A model generated the notes under the pieces. It was not told the origin of the DNA. It saw only the letters and a list, made by a program, of their open reading frames with translations, and ran no database searches. This document shows, piece by piece, positions 25,137-34,155 of a stretch of DNA of 64,000 bases. Each line of letters opens with the position of its first letter. Position 1 is the first letter of the stretch. Source of the stretch: Paraflavitalea sp966211765 (GTDB taxonomy: Bacteria; Bacteroidota; Bacteroidia; Chitinophagales; Chitinophagaceae); NCBI GenBank assembly GCA_966211765.1, contig CBIHOV010000013.1, forward strand, positions 1-64,000, written 5' to 3'. The position numbers and the translations under genes are program-made.

Positions 25137-26603
25137 ATGAAATTTAAATTCCTGCATTATATCATAGGCGCTTTATTGGCATGTATGCTGAGCGCCTGTT
25201 TCAAGGATCTGGGCAACTACGATTATGAGGATCCCAATAAGGTCGTTATTGGCGGTATCAATGAATATTATGCTGCCATGCAGGGTAATTATTTCGAGAT
25301 CATTCCGCAGCTGGCTTTCACCGATCCGGCAGCTACGGATTCGGCCAGGTACAAGTATGAATGGATCGCTATGAAGGTGGGTGCACTGGTGGCCGATAAG
25401 CGCAAGGACCTCGGGAAAAACAAAGGTCTTCGGATCAAGGTAAATCTCGCAGCAGGTAAGTATAATATTTATTACCGCATTCTTGATACGCTGACAGGTA
25501 TTCAGTGGCAGAAAAGCTTCGACCTGGAAGTGACCAGTAATATCTATGAAGGCTGGATGTTGATGACAGAGGTAAATGGCAAGGCAAGGTTGGATATGAT
25601 CAACAAGCTGAATAACCAGTATACCGTTTTGCCCGATGTGCTGGCGAGTACGGGATCGGGACTGGAATTGCAGGGTAAGCCGGTGGCAGTGCATTGCTTC
25701 CGGATGACGCAGGCGGCCACTGGTTATGCGATCTTTTTGTCTACGGATAAAACGACGGAAAGGATCGACGCTGAAACATTCCAGTACAAAAGCACGATGA
25801 ATATCAAATATGAGATGGTGTCCAATGTGCCTGATAATTTTGCGCCGCACTCTTTTGTAGCTCCTTCCTCAGGCATTGCCTATATGATAGAGGGTACGGA
25901 TGCGTATTATTTTGAAAATGTATTTAATATCCGCTGGGGCTTGCCCATCAATATATTGAAAGGCCAGCCGGGCACCTTCCGGATAGCGCCCTTCATGGCG
26001 CCCAATGCTTCGGTGGGGACCAACATGACAGCTTTTTACGACATCGACAACAGGCGGTTTGTAAGGCATGTAGGTTCCGAAGGGTCGTTGAGCACCATGC
26101 CCACTACCGATACGTTGTTTGATTACAATACGGGCAAGGACCTTGTTTATATGACCTATACGCCCTTTGCCAATGGCAATGTGTTTGCCATCCTGAAAGA
26201 ATTGAACGGAAGTAAATATTACCTGGCGCGTTTTACACTTGGCAGCAGCACGAAACAGGTGGATTATGATGAAATGACAGCCACAGATATCGACAAAGCT
26301 TCCTTCTTTGCTGTGAGCCCCGATTTTGGCTATATCTTTTATACCGTGGGTGGCAAACTGTATTCCTACGATGTGTCGGCCATGGCCAGTAAGCTAATGA
26401 TCGACAAGGGCAATAAAGTATTTACGCAGCTGCGCTTCCGCAACAGCGATCTGGTTGCCGCCAGTGTAGATCCCAGCCTGCCGGAAGGCGCCAATGGCAC
26501 ACTGGAAGTATTTACAGCTCAGCCTGTGCAGGGCCCGCTGGTGTTGCAGAACAGCTGGGGTGGCGTGGGCAAAATTGTTAGTTTTTCTTATAGGGTCCGC
26601 TAA
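25137..26603 (+). CDS. PKD-like-family lipoprotein of SusC/D operon
   Basis: A 488-residue lipoprotein with lipobox LSAC (Cys at about 21) followed by KDLGNYDYEDPNKVVIGG, typical of PKD-like lipoproteins in SusC/D operons. The first 130 residues look like two beta-sandwich modules (KYEWIAMKVGALVADKRKDL, LAAGKYNIYYRILDTLTGIQ), and the rest repeats beta-propeller-like blades (YEGWMLMTEVNGKARLDMIN). It likely sits on the cell surface and helps bind the operon's substrate. Position between DUF4843 and TlpA genes is conserved for this set as far as I know. Biochemical activity is unknown. Confidence 0.82.
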   Translation: MKFKFLHYIIGALLACMLSACFKDLGNYDYEDPNKVVIGGINEYYAAMQGNYFEIIPQLAFTDPAATDSARYKYEWIAMKVGALVADKRKDLGKNKGLRIKVNLAAGKYNIYYRILDTLTGIQWQKSFDLEVTSNIYEGWMLMTEVNGKARLDMINKLNNQYTVLPDVLASTGSGLELQGKPVAVHCFRMTQAATGYAIFLSTDKTTERIDAETFQYKSTMNIKYEMVSNVPDNFAPHSFVAPSSGIAYMIEGTDAYYFENVFNIRWGLPINILKGQPGTFRIAPFMAPNASVGTNMTAFYDIDNRRFVRHVGSEGSLSTMPTTDTLFDYNTGKDLVYMTYTPFANGNVFAILKELNGSKYYLARFTLGSSTKQVDYDEMTATDIDKASFFAVSPDFGYIFYTVGGKLYSYDVSAMASKLMIDKGNKVFTQLRFRNSDLVAASVDPSLPEGANGTLEVFTAQPVQGPLVLQNSWGGVGKIVSFSYRVR

Positions 26604-26657
26604 AATTATATCCTGTTGGACAGTGTCTTTTACGCCTCCAACGATCAAATCAACACC

Positions 26658-28028
26658 ATGAAACAAGTATTAATGTCCTTATGCACTTTGTTGTGCATAC
26701 ACTTTACCATTGCCCAGTCCAAAGCAACGTCTGTCAATGGCGTCACCAGCCGCCCCACCAGGGAAGCGGTAAAACTTTACACGGTAAACCACGGAAGACT
26801 GGAAGAAATAGCGGCTTCGAAAGCAGATACTTCGGGCCGGTTTGGATTTCTGTTCTATCCGGCTACAGAAGGGTTTTATGTTATCGGCCTTGGTAATGAA
26901 AATATAGCGATGGATAAACATTCGTTTTACTTCAAACCGGGCGACCAATTGAATGTAACAATAGGAGATGGCAGTTACCAACTCACAGGCAAGAACAGCA
27001 GCGAAAACCTTGCTTTGGCGGCCTGGCACCAGCAAGCGGCCACTGTTGAACAAACCGCTGTTTATTTAATGCGCGGCAAGTCGGAAACCTTTAAGGAATT
27101 CTTTCCCAAACTGGAAACCTTTGTTGGCAGTCTCCCAGGCTGGCAACCGGCAAAGACAGGTAACAAAAGGTTTGATGAAGCCTTTACCCGCAGGCGCAAG
27201 GTGGATGTATTGAGCTGGGCCATCAGTTTTACAACCAGTCCCAATTCAGCGCATCCGACGGCTGCCGATTATACAGGGTTTTACCAGGCGATAAGGGCCG
27301 AAGACTATACGCGGGATGGCTACCTGCTATCTTACCCGATGGGCGTACGCCTGCTATCTTACTTACCGATGGTGGAAGATATGGTGGCGGGCCGTAAACT
27401 CAATATGGACCTCGAAGCGCGTATGGGCCATGTGTTGAATGATACGCTGCGGGGAGAAATGGTATTGCAAAGTGCCGGTGGCCTCAAAACCTACCTGGGC
27501 TACCAGGACCTGGATAAAAATTATGGCAAGTACATCCTGACAGGAGATCAGCAACGGCGCTTATCAGATATCAAGGCCAAACTGGCAAAAGAAGCTTCCA
27601 AACCCGGAGCGCCTGCCATCAATTTCACTTATCCCGATGATAAAGGACAAAAGGTCTCCCTGACGGATTTCAAAGGCAAGGTAGTATTGGTAGATGTATG
27701 GGCTACCTGGTGTGGACCCTGCAAGGTTGAGATACCTCACCTCAAGAAAATGGAAGAGGCCATGCGCGGAAAGGACATTGTGTTTATGAGCGTATCGGTA
27801 GATGAGCAAAAGGATCACCGGAAATGGGAAGATTTTATTGCGAAAGAAGAGCTGAAGGGTGTGCAGCTCTTTGCTGCCGGCTGGAGTGATATAGCCCGCA
27901 ATTATGATATCAAAGGCATACCACGCTTTATGGTATTTGACAAAAAAGGAAATATTGTGTCGATCGATGCGCCCCGGCCTTCCGGTAATGAACTAAAACT
28001 GTTGCTGGAAGCGGAGTTGAATAAATAA
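26658..28028 (+). CDS. TlpA-like thioredoxin-fold protein
   Basis: The ATG at 26658 gives 456 residues beginning with signal peptide MKQVLMSLCTLLCIHFTIA; a TTG 42 bp earlier would only add a poor extension. Residues about 20-115 resemble the beta-rich N-terminal domain (DUF4369-like) of Bacteroidota TlpA proteins, a helical linker follows, and the C-terminal domain (about 310-456) is thioredoxin with ATWCGPCKVEIPHLKKM and the cis-Pro region IKGIPRFMVFDKKG. It should be a periplasmic disulfide reductase. It ends the operon, 54 bp after the PKD-like gene, and is followed by a strong terminator. A role in maintaining cysteines of exported partners is inferred. Confidence 0.9.
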   Translation: MKQVLMSLCTLLCIHFTIAQSKATSVNGVTSRPTREAVKLYTVNHGRLEEIAASKADTSGRFGFLFYPATEGFYVIGLGNENIAMDKHSFYFKPGDQLNVTIGDGSYQLTGKNSSENLALAAWHQQAATVEQTAVYLMRGKSETFKEFFPKLETFVGSLPGWQPAKTGNKRFDEAFTRRRKVDVLSWAISFTTSPNSAHPTAADYTGFYQAIRAEDYTRDGYLLSYPMGVRLLSYLPMVEDMVAGRKLNMDLEARMGHVLNDTLRGEMVLQSAGGLKTYLGYQDLDKNYGKYILTGDQQRRLSDIKAKLAKEASKPGAPAINFTYPDDKGQKVSLTDFKGKVVLVDVWATWCGPCKVEIPHLKKMEEAMRGKDIVFMSVSVDEQKDHRKWEDFIAKEELKGVQLFAAGWSDIARNYDIKGIPRFMVFDKKGNIVSIDAPRPSGNELKLLLEAELNK

Positions 28029-28055
28029 TTGTTCCCCCTTTCTCATGTGTGCATG

Positions 28056-28091
28056 GGCTGCCTCCAAATAGTATTTGGGGCAGCCTTTTTT
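28056..28091 (+). terminator. Rho-independent terminator of the SusC/D operon
   Basis: GGCTGCC-T-CCAAATA pairs with TATTTGG-GGCAGCC across a tiny loop, followed by six T. It is 28 bp after the TlpA stop, and there is a further weaker GCCCTTAAGGGGC symmetry at about 28107-28121 between the convergent genes. Confidence 0.9.
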
Positions 28092-28149
28092 GTGGAGGAT
28101 GGGTCGCCCTTAAGGGGCGGCTAACCCTGATGACTGCCCTAAAGGACAT

Positions 28150-29934
28150 CTAAATGATCTCCATTTTCTGCATCAGGAAAGAAGCATTCCTGTTCTTGGC
28201 CACGCCGCGCTGCAGGGTATAATCGAAGATCAATTCCCCATCGCGGATAATGCTTTCAAAACAATAATTGCTCAGCTTGCCGGGGAGTTCCTGTTCCAGT
28301 ACACTCAGCGAAAGATCGTGCGTGGCAAACATGGTGAGGGAATTGTATTGCAGCAGTTTCTTAATAAACTGTTCCGAGCCATGTGTTTTATCTTCTGAAT
28401 TGGTGCCCCGCAGGATCTCGTCGATCAGCACCAGCGCGGGTGTATTTTGTTCCTGTAAATGGCGGATGATCTGTTTCAGCCGTTTCAATTCCGCCATAAA
28501 ATAGGAGGTATGTTCCTGCAAAGAATCACTTACCCTGATGGAGGATAATATATTCATGGGTGTAAAAGAAAAGGCGGTAGCGCATACGGGAGCGCCGCAT
28601 TGTGCCAACAAAAGGTTTACACCCACTGTTCTTAAGAAAGTGGTCTTACCGCTCATATTGGAGCCGGTTACCAGCGCCAGTCGTTCTTCTACGCCCAACG
28701 TAAAATCATTGGCTACACATTCTGCTGCGGGGATCAATGGGTGCGCCAATCCTTTTCCTGCAATGGATACACCATTGGCGTTCACAGTGGGCCAGTGATA
28801 GGATGGGTTGTTGAATGCAAAAGTAGCCAGCGCATTCAGCATTTCGATAGCGCCGGTGCAATTGATCCATTTATCAAAGCGGTCTTTATTGTTGGCCTTC
28901 CAGTTTTCCAGGGCCCACATGCATTGCAGGTCATACAGGAATAAGGCATTCAGGAAGATCAATATGAGCATATTGATGCGCTGATCAAAGAGACCTGAAA
29001 GTTTGGACAGTTTCTTTATAGCCTGATGGGCTTCTGCGGCAGTGGCCTGTTCTCGTTGTAATAAAGCGGTGCTGCCTTTAACGCCACTGAATAATTTAAG
29101 GATCGTGGCATACTGTCCAAGGATAGATTCTTTTTTGCCCAGCATGGCATGCTGGCGATTGATGTCTTTGGCAAAGGCGGCAATGACACACCATCCAATA
29201 AAATAACCGGCCAGCAGGGGAAGATAGTTGCCAGTGAAGGCCCAAAAGATAATACTGCCGATATTGAAAGCCGGTACCAGCAGCCGTAAAGTATTGGGCC
29301 ATTTTTTTCCTTGTATAATAGGATACCACCGCAGCCAGGCAGCCACATCGTGCAGGTTGCCCTCTTTTTCTTCGTGCAGCAGACCATGTGCCGTGATCAG
29401 TTGACGTAATTCTTTTTGTGTGCTCAGCGCCTGTACTGCCTGCTGCTGTTCTTCGATGGCTTTTTTATCAAGTAAAGATTGTTGCAGCAATCCTGTGAGT
29501 GCTTGTGTGCCATGGTGTGTGGTGGTCCTGTTGAGCAGGTGATAGACCGAGTTGGCGCCAAAGATATCCAGATCGCCCGAGTAATTGTCGTTACTGGTAA
29601 ATGCCAGCCCGTTGTTAAACTGGTTGGGCTTGTATTGTAATATGTCAAGCTCATTGCGGTTCACGTACACCAATTTTTCCAACAGCTTTTTCCGGTCGCC
29701 CAGGTTAAGGGCAATGCGGATGAACAGGATGAAGAGCACCAGGAAACCAACGGTAGCTATTTTATAGATAGTATCATCTTCTTGCTTCACCCATTGCCAG
29801 ATGCTCCAGGCCAGGGCCAGGAAACTGGCCAGGCGGGCGCCCGATACCAGGAGGCTGCGCTTTTGTACCTGTTGTAATTCCGTGCTGTACTGATCGATCC
29901 TTTCTTCGTAAAAAGCTTTGGGCGTTTGCATCAT
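28150..29934 (-). CDS. Membrane-anchored MutS-like ATPase
   Basis: A 594-residue protein whose C-terminal 200 residues form a MutS-type ATPase: Walker A GSNMSGKTTFLRTVGVNLLL (about 420-440), the D-loop/Walker B VLIDEILRGTNSEDK and FATHDLSLS. The N-terminal mismatch-recognition domains of MutS are absent. Instead there are two membrane helices at about 28-48 and 57-77, a third region at about 210-245 and another near 325-345. Similar proteins occur in Bacteroidota and are usually annotated only as MutS-family; their function is not established. Mismatch recognition is unlikely without the DNA-binding lobes. It runs with the aspartokinase, 8 bp downstream of it, but a functional tie is not obvious. 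Confidence 0.85.
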   Translation of the reverse strand: MMQTPKAFYEERIDQYSTELQQVQKRSLLVSGARLASFLALAWSIWQWVKQEDDTIYKIATVGFLVLFILFIRIALNLGDRKKLLEKLVYVNRNELDILQYKPNQFNNGLAFTSNDNYSGDLDIFGANSVYHLLNRTTTHHGTQALTGLLQQSLLDKKAIEEQQQAVQALSTQKELRQLITAHGLLHEEKEGNLHDVAAWLRWYPIIQGKKWPNTLRLLVPAFNIGSIIFWAFTGNYLPLLAGYFIGWCVIAAFAKDINRQHAMLGKKESILGQYATILKLFSGVKGSTALLQREQATAAEAHQAIKKLSKLSGLFDQRINMLILIFLNALFLYDLQCMWALENWKANNKDRFDKWINCTGAIEMLNALATFAFNNPSYHWPTVNANGVSIAGKGLAHPLIPAAECVANDFTLGVEERLALVTGSNMSGKTTFLRTVGVNLLLAQCGAPVCATAFSFTPMNILSSIRVSDSLQEHTSYFMAELKRLKQIIRHLQEQNTPALVLIDEILRGTNSEDKTHGSEQFIKKLLQYNSLTMFATHDLSLSVLEQELPGKLSNYCFESIIRDGELIFDYTLQRGVAKNRNASFLMQKMEII

Positions 29935-29942
29935 GGAAGGGT

Positions 29943-31214
29943 TTATGGTGTGGGTAACATCAATACCTGAACGGTCTCAGGCGATTGTTGCCTGAGTTCA
30001 ATGGTATGACCGGCAATCATTTTTTGCAGGATCGCCTCATTATAATGGCGGATGGTAAGCAGGGTAAGTCCTTTTTCTACTTCCACTTCGAAGAACCCGG
30101 AAGCAGCAAAGGCCAGCTTTTCTATCTTCTCCGGCCGGTCGTCCAGGCATACCTGGATGGATACGGCGCCTGTTTGCATCAGATTCGGTTTTATCCTGAT
30201 CTCCGCCAGCAGCTCATAGAGATCCGCCACCGGTTTTTCGCCTACGAAAGAGAAATCCCTTGAATGCAGGTGTATCAATGCCTGCTGTGGTTTCACCACA
30301 ATAATAGGAGGGAGCCCCTTCACCGGTTTATTGTGGATGACCGTGCCCGGCAGGGTTTTATCCAGGAAACATTTTACGTGCAGGGGGATACCCTTGTTCT
30401 GCAGCGGCTTAATGGTTTTGGGGTGTATCACCTGCGCGCCATAATAGGCCATCTCGATCACTTCCGTATAGTTGAGGGCGCTGATAAATTGCGCATCGGG
30501 GAAGGCTTTGGGATCCGCATTCATCACCCCTTCCACATCTTTCCAGATGGTTTGACTTTCTGCATCGAGCATATTGGCAAATACCGCGGCGGTATAATCA
30601 CTGCCTTCCCGGCCGAGGGTAGTACTTTCATTGTCGTCAGTAGCTCCGATAAAACCCTGTGTAATGACCAGGTTGCTCTCTTCAAACAGCGGCAATATAT
30701 CGTTGTTGATCTTTTGCTGGGTAAAGGCCCAGTCGATATTGGCGTCGCGGAAATTATTGTCCGTGCGCACAATGTCGCGTACATCGATCCAGCTATTGGC
30801 AATACCCACTTCATTGAGGTAGGCGCTCATAATACCGGTAGACAATAATTCTCCGGCACACACGATCTGGTCATAATAATAATCAAAGTCGCGCACGGGT
30901 TTATCGTGCAGCAGCCATTCCACTTCGGTAAAGAAATTGCTCAACTGCTCCAGCGCTTCATTGTAATGAGTGACCAACAGGTATTTGGCGGTAGTAAGAT
31001 GGCTTTGTTTGACGGCCTCAAACAATTGGAGGGCCTCCTCCTTGTGGTTATTGAAGAATGCTTCCGCTACTTTTTCCAGGGCGTTGGTGGTTTTGCCCAT
31101 CGCTGAAATAACGATCAGTATCTTTTCATTGGGATAACTCCGCAATATATCGGCCACCAGCTGGATCCTTTCGATGCTTTGTACGCTGGCGCCCCCGAAT
31201 TTAAAAACCTTCAT
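29943..31214 (-). CDS. lysC: Aspartate kinase
   Basis: A 423-residue monofunctional aspartokinase. It has the N-terminal nucleotide-binding motif KFGGASV (usual form KFGGTSV), the substrate-binding block TTLGREGSDYTAAVFANML at about 210-230, and KDVEGVMNADPKAFPDA. The C-terminal 120 residues are ACT regions expected to bind feedback inhibitors. It phosphorylates aspartate at the start of lysine, threonine and methionine synthesis. No homoserine dehydrogenase domain is fused. The leader carries a perfect 10 bp hairpin and octamer repeats, annotated separately. The gene symbol follows the single-domain form; thrA or metL types are excluded by length. Confidence 0.93.
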   Translation of the reverse strand: MKVFKFGGASVQSIERIQLVADILRSYPNEKILIVISAMGKTTNALEKVAEAFFNNHKEEALQLFEAVKQSHLTTAKYLLVTHYNEALEQLSNFFTEVEWLLHDKPVRDFDYYYDQIVCAGELLSTGIMSAYLNEVGIANSWIDVRDIVRTDNNFRDANIDWAFTQQKINNDILPLFEESNLVITQGFIGATDDNESTTLGREGSDYTAAVFANMLDAESQTIWKDVEGVMNADPKAFPDAQFISALNYTEVIEMAYYGAQVIHPKTIKPLQNKGIPLHVKCFLDKTLPGTVIHNKPVKGLPPIIVVKPQQALIHLHSRDFSFVGEKPVADLYELLAEIRIKPNLMQTGAVSIQVCLDDRPEKIEKLAFAASGFFEVEVEKGLTLLTIRHYNEAILQKMIAGHTIELRQQSPETVQVLMLPTP

Positions 31215-31215
31215 G

Positions 31216-31290
31216 TAAGTTAATAGTTAGTAAGTTGATAAGTTGAAAGGGGTGATTACCTTTCTTCCGGTTTGTGGGGACACAAACCGG
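31216..31290 (-). promoter_or_regulatory. Aspartokinase leader: hairpin plus AACTTA repeats
   Basis: CCGGTTTGTG (31267-31276) and CACAAACCGG (31281-31290) form a perfect 10 bp inverted repeat with a GGGA loop, 53 bp upstream of the start codon. Between it and the ATG, the minus strand repeats CAACTTAT, CAACTTAC, TAACTAT, TAACTTAC. No T-run follows the hairpin. An operator or mRNA 5' structure is possible. Confidence 0.45.
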
Positions 31291-31480
31291 GGACGGCAAA
31301 AGTCGTTAAAAATATGATAGCATGGTCCTTTCCCATCGGTTGAGGGGCAATAGGAACCCGAATGCTCCCGGCGGGTTACAGTGGCCCGCTTTTCAGGGGA
31401 TTATAAAAAAAAATAACCTGTTTCTCCTTCAGCTATACCGTTTTTGCAGGCCGGGAGGGACTTTGGCTGTTCCGGCATGC

Positions 31481-31511
31481 TTTGACTTTCAGGGCTTTCG
31501 CCTTACTTTTG
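31481..31511 (+). promoter_or_regulatory. Bacteroidota-type promoter of fbp
   Basis: TTTG at 31481-31484 is separated by 19 bp from TACTTTTG at 31504-31511. This is a full match to the published Bacteroidota primary-sigma consensus (TTTG, about 19 bp, TAnnTTTG). Transcription would start near 31518, leaving a leader of about 30 bases before the fbp ATG. Confidence 0.8.
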
Positions 31512-31549
31512 GCCCCACTTAACCAACGCAAACTTAAAACCCAGCCTAC

Positions 31550-32557
31550 ATGAGTACGATCAACCGGCAAGTAATGACCCTGGATGAGTTCACCATTCAG
31601 CAGCTAAGGGATTTCCCCCATGCTACGGGTGAGTTGAGCGGCCTGCTGCGGGATATGGGAAGGGCTGCCAAAAGGGTGAATGTGGAGGTGAATAAAGACG
31701 GGTTGGTAGATATCCTGGGCGATGCGGGTGCCGTGAATGTGCAGGGTGAAGATGTGAAGAAGCTGGACTTATTTGCCAATAACCAGTTTATGGGTGTGTT
31801 GCAGCATGGTGTGAGTTGTGCGGGCATAGCCAGCGAGGAGCTGGATGAGTTTGTGGCCTTTGAGGATGAGATCAGTTGTAATTCGAAATATATCTGCCTG
31901 TTCGATCCTCTCGATGGGAGTGGCAATATTGATGTGAATGTATCGATCGGCACCATTTTCAGCGTGTACCGGCGTATCAGTCCAATCGGTACACCGGTAA
32001 CGGAAGCCGACTTCTTGCAACCTGGCCGTAAACAGGTGGCTGCGGGTTATATGGTGTACGGTTCTTCTACCATGCTGGTGTATGGTACGCGCCGCGGGGT
32101 GAATGGTTTTACCCTCGATCCTTCGATTGGTGAATTTTGCCTCAGCCATCCCAATATCAAATGCCCGGATTTTGGCAAAATATATTCTGTCAATCATGGC
32201 AACTTCTTTCAGTATGCTCCCGGTGTACAGAAGTATATAGATCTATGTCAGAAGAAGAATAAAGATAACGGCGGACCTTACACTCAACGCTATATTGGTA
32301 GTATGGTGGCCGATGTACACCGCAACCTCATCAAGGGTGGTATCTTTATGTATCCTGGTACTACCGACAAGCCCAAGGGTAAGCTGCGATTACTCTATGA
32401 GTGCAATCCCTTTGCTTTCATACTGGAAGTGGCGGGTGGTAAGGCCACCAATGGCAGCGAGCGCATCCTGGATGTGGAGCCCACCGAATTGCACCAGCGT
32501 TCGCCCCTCTTCATAGGCAGTAAGGGCATGATGGAAGAATTTGAAGCCTGCTTGTAA
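31550..32557 (+). CDS. fbp: Class I fructose-1,6-bisphosphatase
   Basis: A 335-residue protein of standard length. Metal and substrate motifs are intact: FEDEISCN in the acidic metal site region, LFDPLDGSGNIDVNVSIGTI at about 123-142, and GGIFMYPGTTDKPKGKLRLL near 263-282. It hydrolyses fructose-1,6-bisphosphate to fructose-6-phosphate in gluconeogenesis in the cytoplasm. It is transcribed alone from a consensus promoter. Its divergent neighbour is the aspartokinase, 335 bp away. Confidence 0.97.
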   Translation: MSTINRQVMTLDEFTIQQLRDFPHATGELSGLLRDMGRAAKRVNVEVNKDGLVDILGDAGAVNVQGEDVKKLDLFANNQFMGVLQHGVSCAGIASEELDEFVAFEDEISCNSKYICLFDPLDGSGNIDVNVSIGTIFSVYRRISPIGTPVTEADFLQPGRKQVAAGYMVYGSSTMLVYGTRRGVNGFTLDPSIGEFCLSHPNIKCPDFGKIYSVNHGNFFQYAPGVQKYIDLCQKKNKDNGGPYTQRYIGSMVADVHRNLIKGGIFMYPGTTDKPKGKLRLLYECNPFAFILEVAGGKATNGSERILDVEPTELHQRSPLFIGSKGMMEEFEACL

Positions 32558-32571
32558 CGCTTGCCCCTTCC

Positions 32572-32690
32572 TTGTCATTTCGAACGGAGCGAAGCGGACT
32601 GAGAAATCTGCTATCGAAGCAAACGCCTCGAAGCAAAAGAAACAAAGCAAACGCATTGCCGACTGCCGACTGCCGATTCACGATTCGTTA
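32572..32690. repeat. Dispersed intergenic repeats after fbp
   Basis: TTGTCATTTCGAACGGAGCG and AGAAATCTGCTATCGAAGCA here resemble a sequence widely scattered in Bacteroidota genomes (from memory, not checked). TATCGAAGCA recurs at 45343 and CTATCGAAGCA at 52292. Next, CGACTGCCGACTGCCGATTC and ACGATTCG form a simple-sequence run of a type also seen at 36377-36478 and 52308-52342. The remainder of the 354 bp gap holds no gene. Confidence 0.6.
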
Positions 32691-32911
32691 GATTCAAATG
32701 CCGTAATCCTTTCCTCCTGGATTCTGGATGTAGTTTTGCTGCCGATGTAAATACGGCGCCAGGGTTTTTTTCATGTGACCGATTTTTTTGTATCTTGCTC
32801 TTCTACTCACTGGTCCTTCTAAAACACAATGCCTTAATCAATGCACTGCCTGCATTGGGGCAACTTATTTCAATGTACTTATTTAATTAATAAACCTTTA
32901 AAAACGGTATT

Positions 32912-33373
32912 ATGATCTCTATTGTATTATACGAAGACAAGTACGCACCTGAATTTAAAACCCTCAACCTGGAATGGTTGGATAAATACAACCTTACAGA
33001 ACCTGCCGACCTGGAGGTATTGGATGATCCGCGCGGTACGGTCATAGATCGCGGCGGCATAATCTTCCTGGCCGTGGCGGGGGAGGAGATAGTGGGTACT
33101 GCTGCGCTGATCAAAGAAGGGGAGGGGGAATATGAATTTGCTAAAATGGCGGTTACGGCTGCCTGGCAGGGGAAGGGGATCAGCCGGCTGTTGATTGACC
33201 GGTGTATGGAAACTGCGCGGGAATGGAAGGCGAAAAAACTCTCCCTGTTTTCCAATAGTCAGCTTAAAACGGCCATATCCTTGTACGAAAAATATGGTTT
33301 CCGTCATGTGAAGGTGGAACATTCTCCTTTCGCTACGGCCGATGTAAAGATGGAACTGGAGCTGGCGGAGTAA
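32912..33373 (+). CDS. GNAT-family N-acetyltransferase
   Basis: A 153-residue protein matching the GNAT fold: the acetyl-CoA-binding motif A is present as KMAVTAAWQGKGISRLLID (Q-x-x-G-x-G pattern, about 74-92), and the C-terminal ALKTAISLYEKYGFRH-like strand reads LKTAISLYEKYGFRHVKVE. It should transfer an acetyl group to an unknown amine. It is preceded by a 354 bp gap with dispersed repeats and followed by a CAP-domain lipoprotein gene on the same strand, 172 bp on. Confidence 0.9.
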   Translation: MISIVLYEDKYAPEFKTLNLEWLDKYNLTEPADLEVLDDPRGTVIDRGGIIFLAVAGEEIVGTAALIKEGEGEYEFAKMAVTAAWQGKGISRLLIDRCMETAREWKAKKLSLFSNSQLKTAISLYEKYGFRHVKVEHSPFATADVKMELELAE

Positions 33374-33417
33374 ACCGGAGGGGTCTTGTGCGTTGGCGGC
33401 GGGGCAGTTTGGCTATT

Positions 33418-33445
33418 GACCAGCCTGTTAACTGTTCAGCTGGTC
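33418..33445. repeat. Inverted repeat after GNAT gene
   Basis: GACCAGC (33418-33424) and GCTGGTC (33439-33445) can pair around 14 bases. It follows the GNAT stop by 45 bp and could terminate or stabilise the transcript, but lacks a T-run. Confidence 0.4.
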
Positions 33446-33545
33446 GCTCCCGGCTCCGAATGCTGCGCTCCCGACTTGTATTTTTCATTTCCTTCACCAA
33501 AGCTGGTATAGAATTAGTAAGCGGATATAGTAAATTTACAAATTC

Positions 33546-34082
33546 ATGCAAAGGGGCATTTCTTACACAATTGTATTGTATATCAGTGTTTTTATCATTG
33601 GGTTTTCTTCCTGCTCCAGCAGTAAGCCATCTGCTGCTTCGAAATCGGGTACGGCTACCAGGAATTCCAGGCCGGCTTTGCCCAAGGCCACTACGGCTAC
33701 CGTGGCGCCTGCATTGGAAGACCAGATACTGGCCCTCATCAACCAGCACCGGAAGAAGAAGGGCCTGCCTGCTTTGGCATCCAATCCGGTAATAGAAGCG
33801 GAGGCCCGCCGGCATACCATGGCGATGGCCACCCACCAGTCGCCTTTTGGGCATGATGGCTTTTCTTACCGCAGCAAGGTTATAACTGCCAAAGTACCGG
33901 GGGTAACAGCCACTGCCGAAAATGTGGCATATGGCAGCCAATCGGCCCAGGAAGTGGTAAGCGGCTGGCTGAAGAGTTCCGGTCACCGTAAGAACATTGA
34001 AGGCAAGTACAAACTCACCGGCATCGGTGTGGCGCGTGATGAAAAGAGTGTGCTGTTTTTTACGCAGATATTTGCGAATTAG
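33546..34082 (+). CDS. CAP-domain (SCP/PR-1-like) lipoprotein
   Basis: A 178-residue protein. The signal ends in a lipobox-like FSSC (Cys at about 23) and is followed by a low-complexity linker. Residues about 55-178 are a CAP domain: ILALINQHRKKKGLPALASN, RRHTMAMATHQSPFGHDG, ATAENVAYG, WLKSSGHRKNI and LTGIGVARDE. The histidines and glutamates of the CAP cavity are present. CAP proteins are secreted and have varied, mostly unknown, roles in bacteria. A rho-independent terminator follows 44 bp after the stop. Confidence 0.92.
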   Translation: MQRGISYTIVLYISVFIIGFSSCSSSKPSAASKSGTATRNSRPALPKATTATVAPALEDQILALINQHRKKKGLPALASNPVIEAEARRHTMAMATHQSPFGHDGFSYRSKVITAKVPGVTATAENVAYGSQSAQEVVSGWLKSSGHRKNIEGKYKLTGIGVARDEKSVLFFTQIFAN

Positions 34083-34126
34083 GGGATATTAGAAAGACAA
34101 TAAACTATTCTACAATAAGAAAATTG

Positions 34127-34155
34127 ATGCGAGGCAGTCTGCCTCGCATTTTTTT
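34127..34155 (+). terminator. Rho-independent terminator after CAP lipoprotein gene
   Basis: ATGCGAGGCA pairs perfectly with TGCCTCGCAT across a GTC loop and is followed directly by six T. Confidence 0.93.

Noticed and set aside
24359..26603. Glycoside hydrolase or peptidase in the SusC/SusD operon
   Set aside because: Neither lipoprotein shows catalytic signatures; both fit non-enzymatic DUF4843 and PKD-like patterns.
28150..29934. Canonical mismatch-repair MutS or MutS2
   Set aside because: It lacks the mismatch-binding and connector domains of MutS and the Smr domain of MutS2, and has membrane segments instead.
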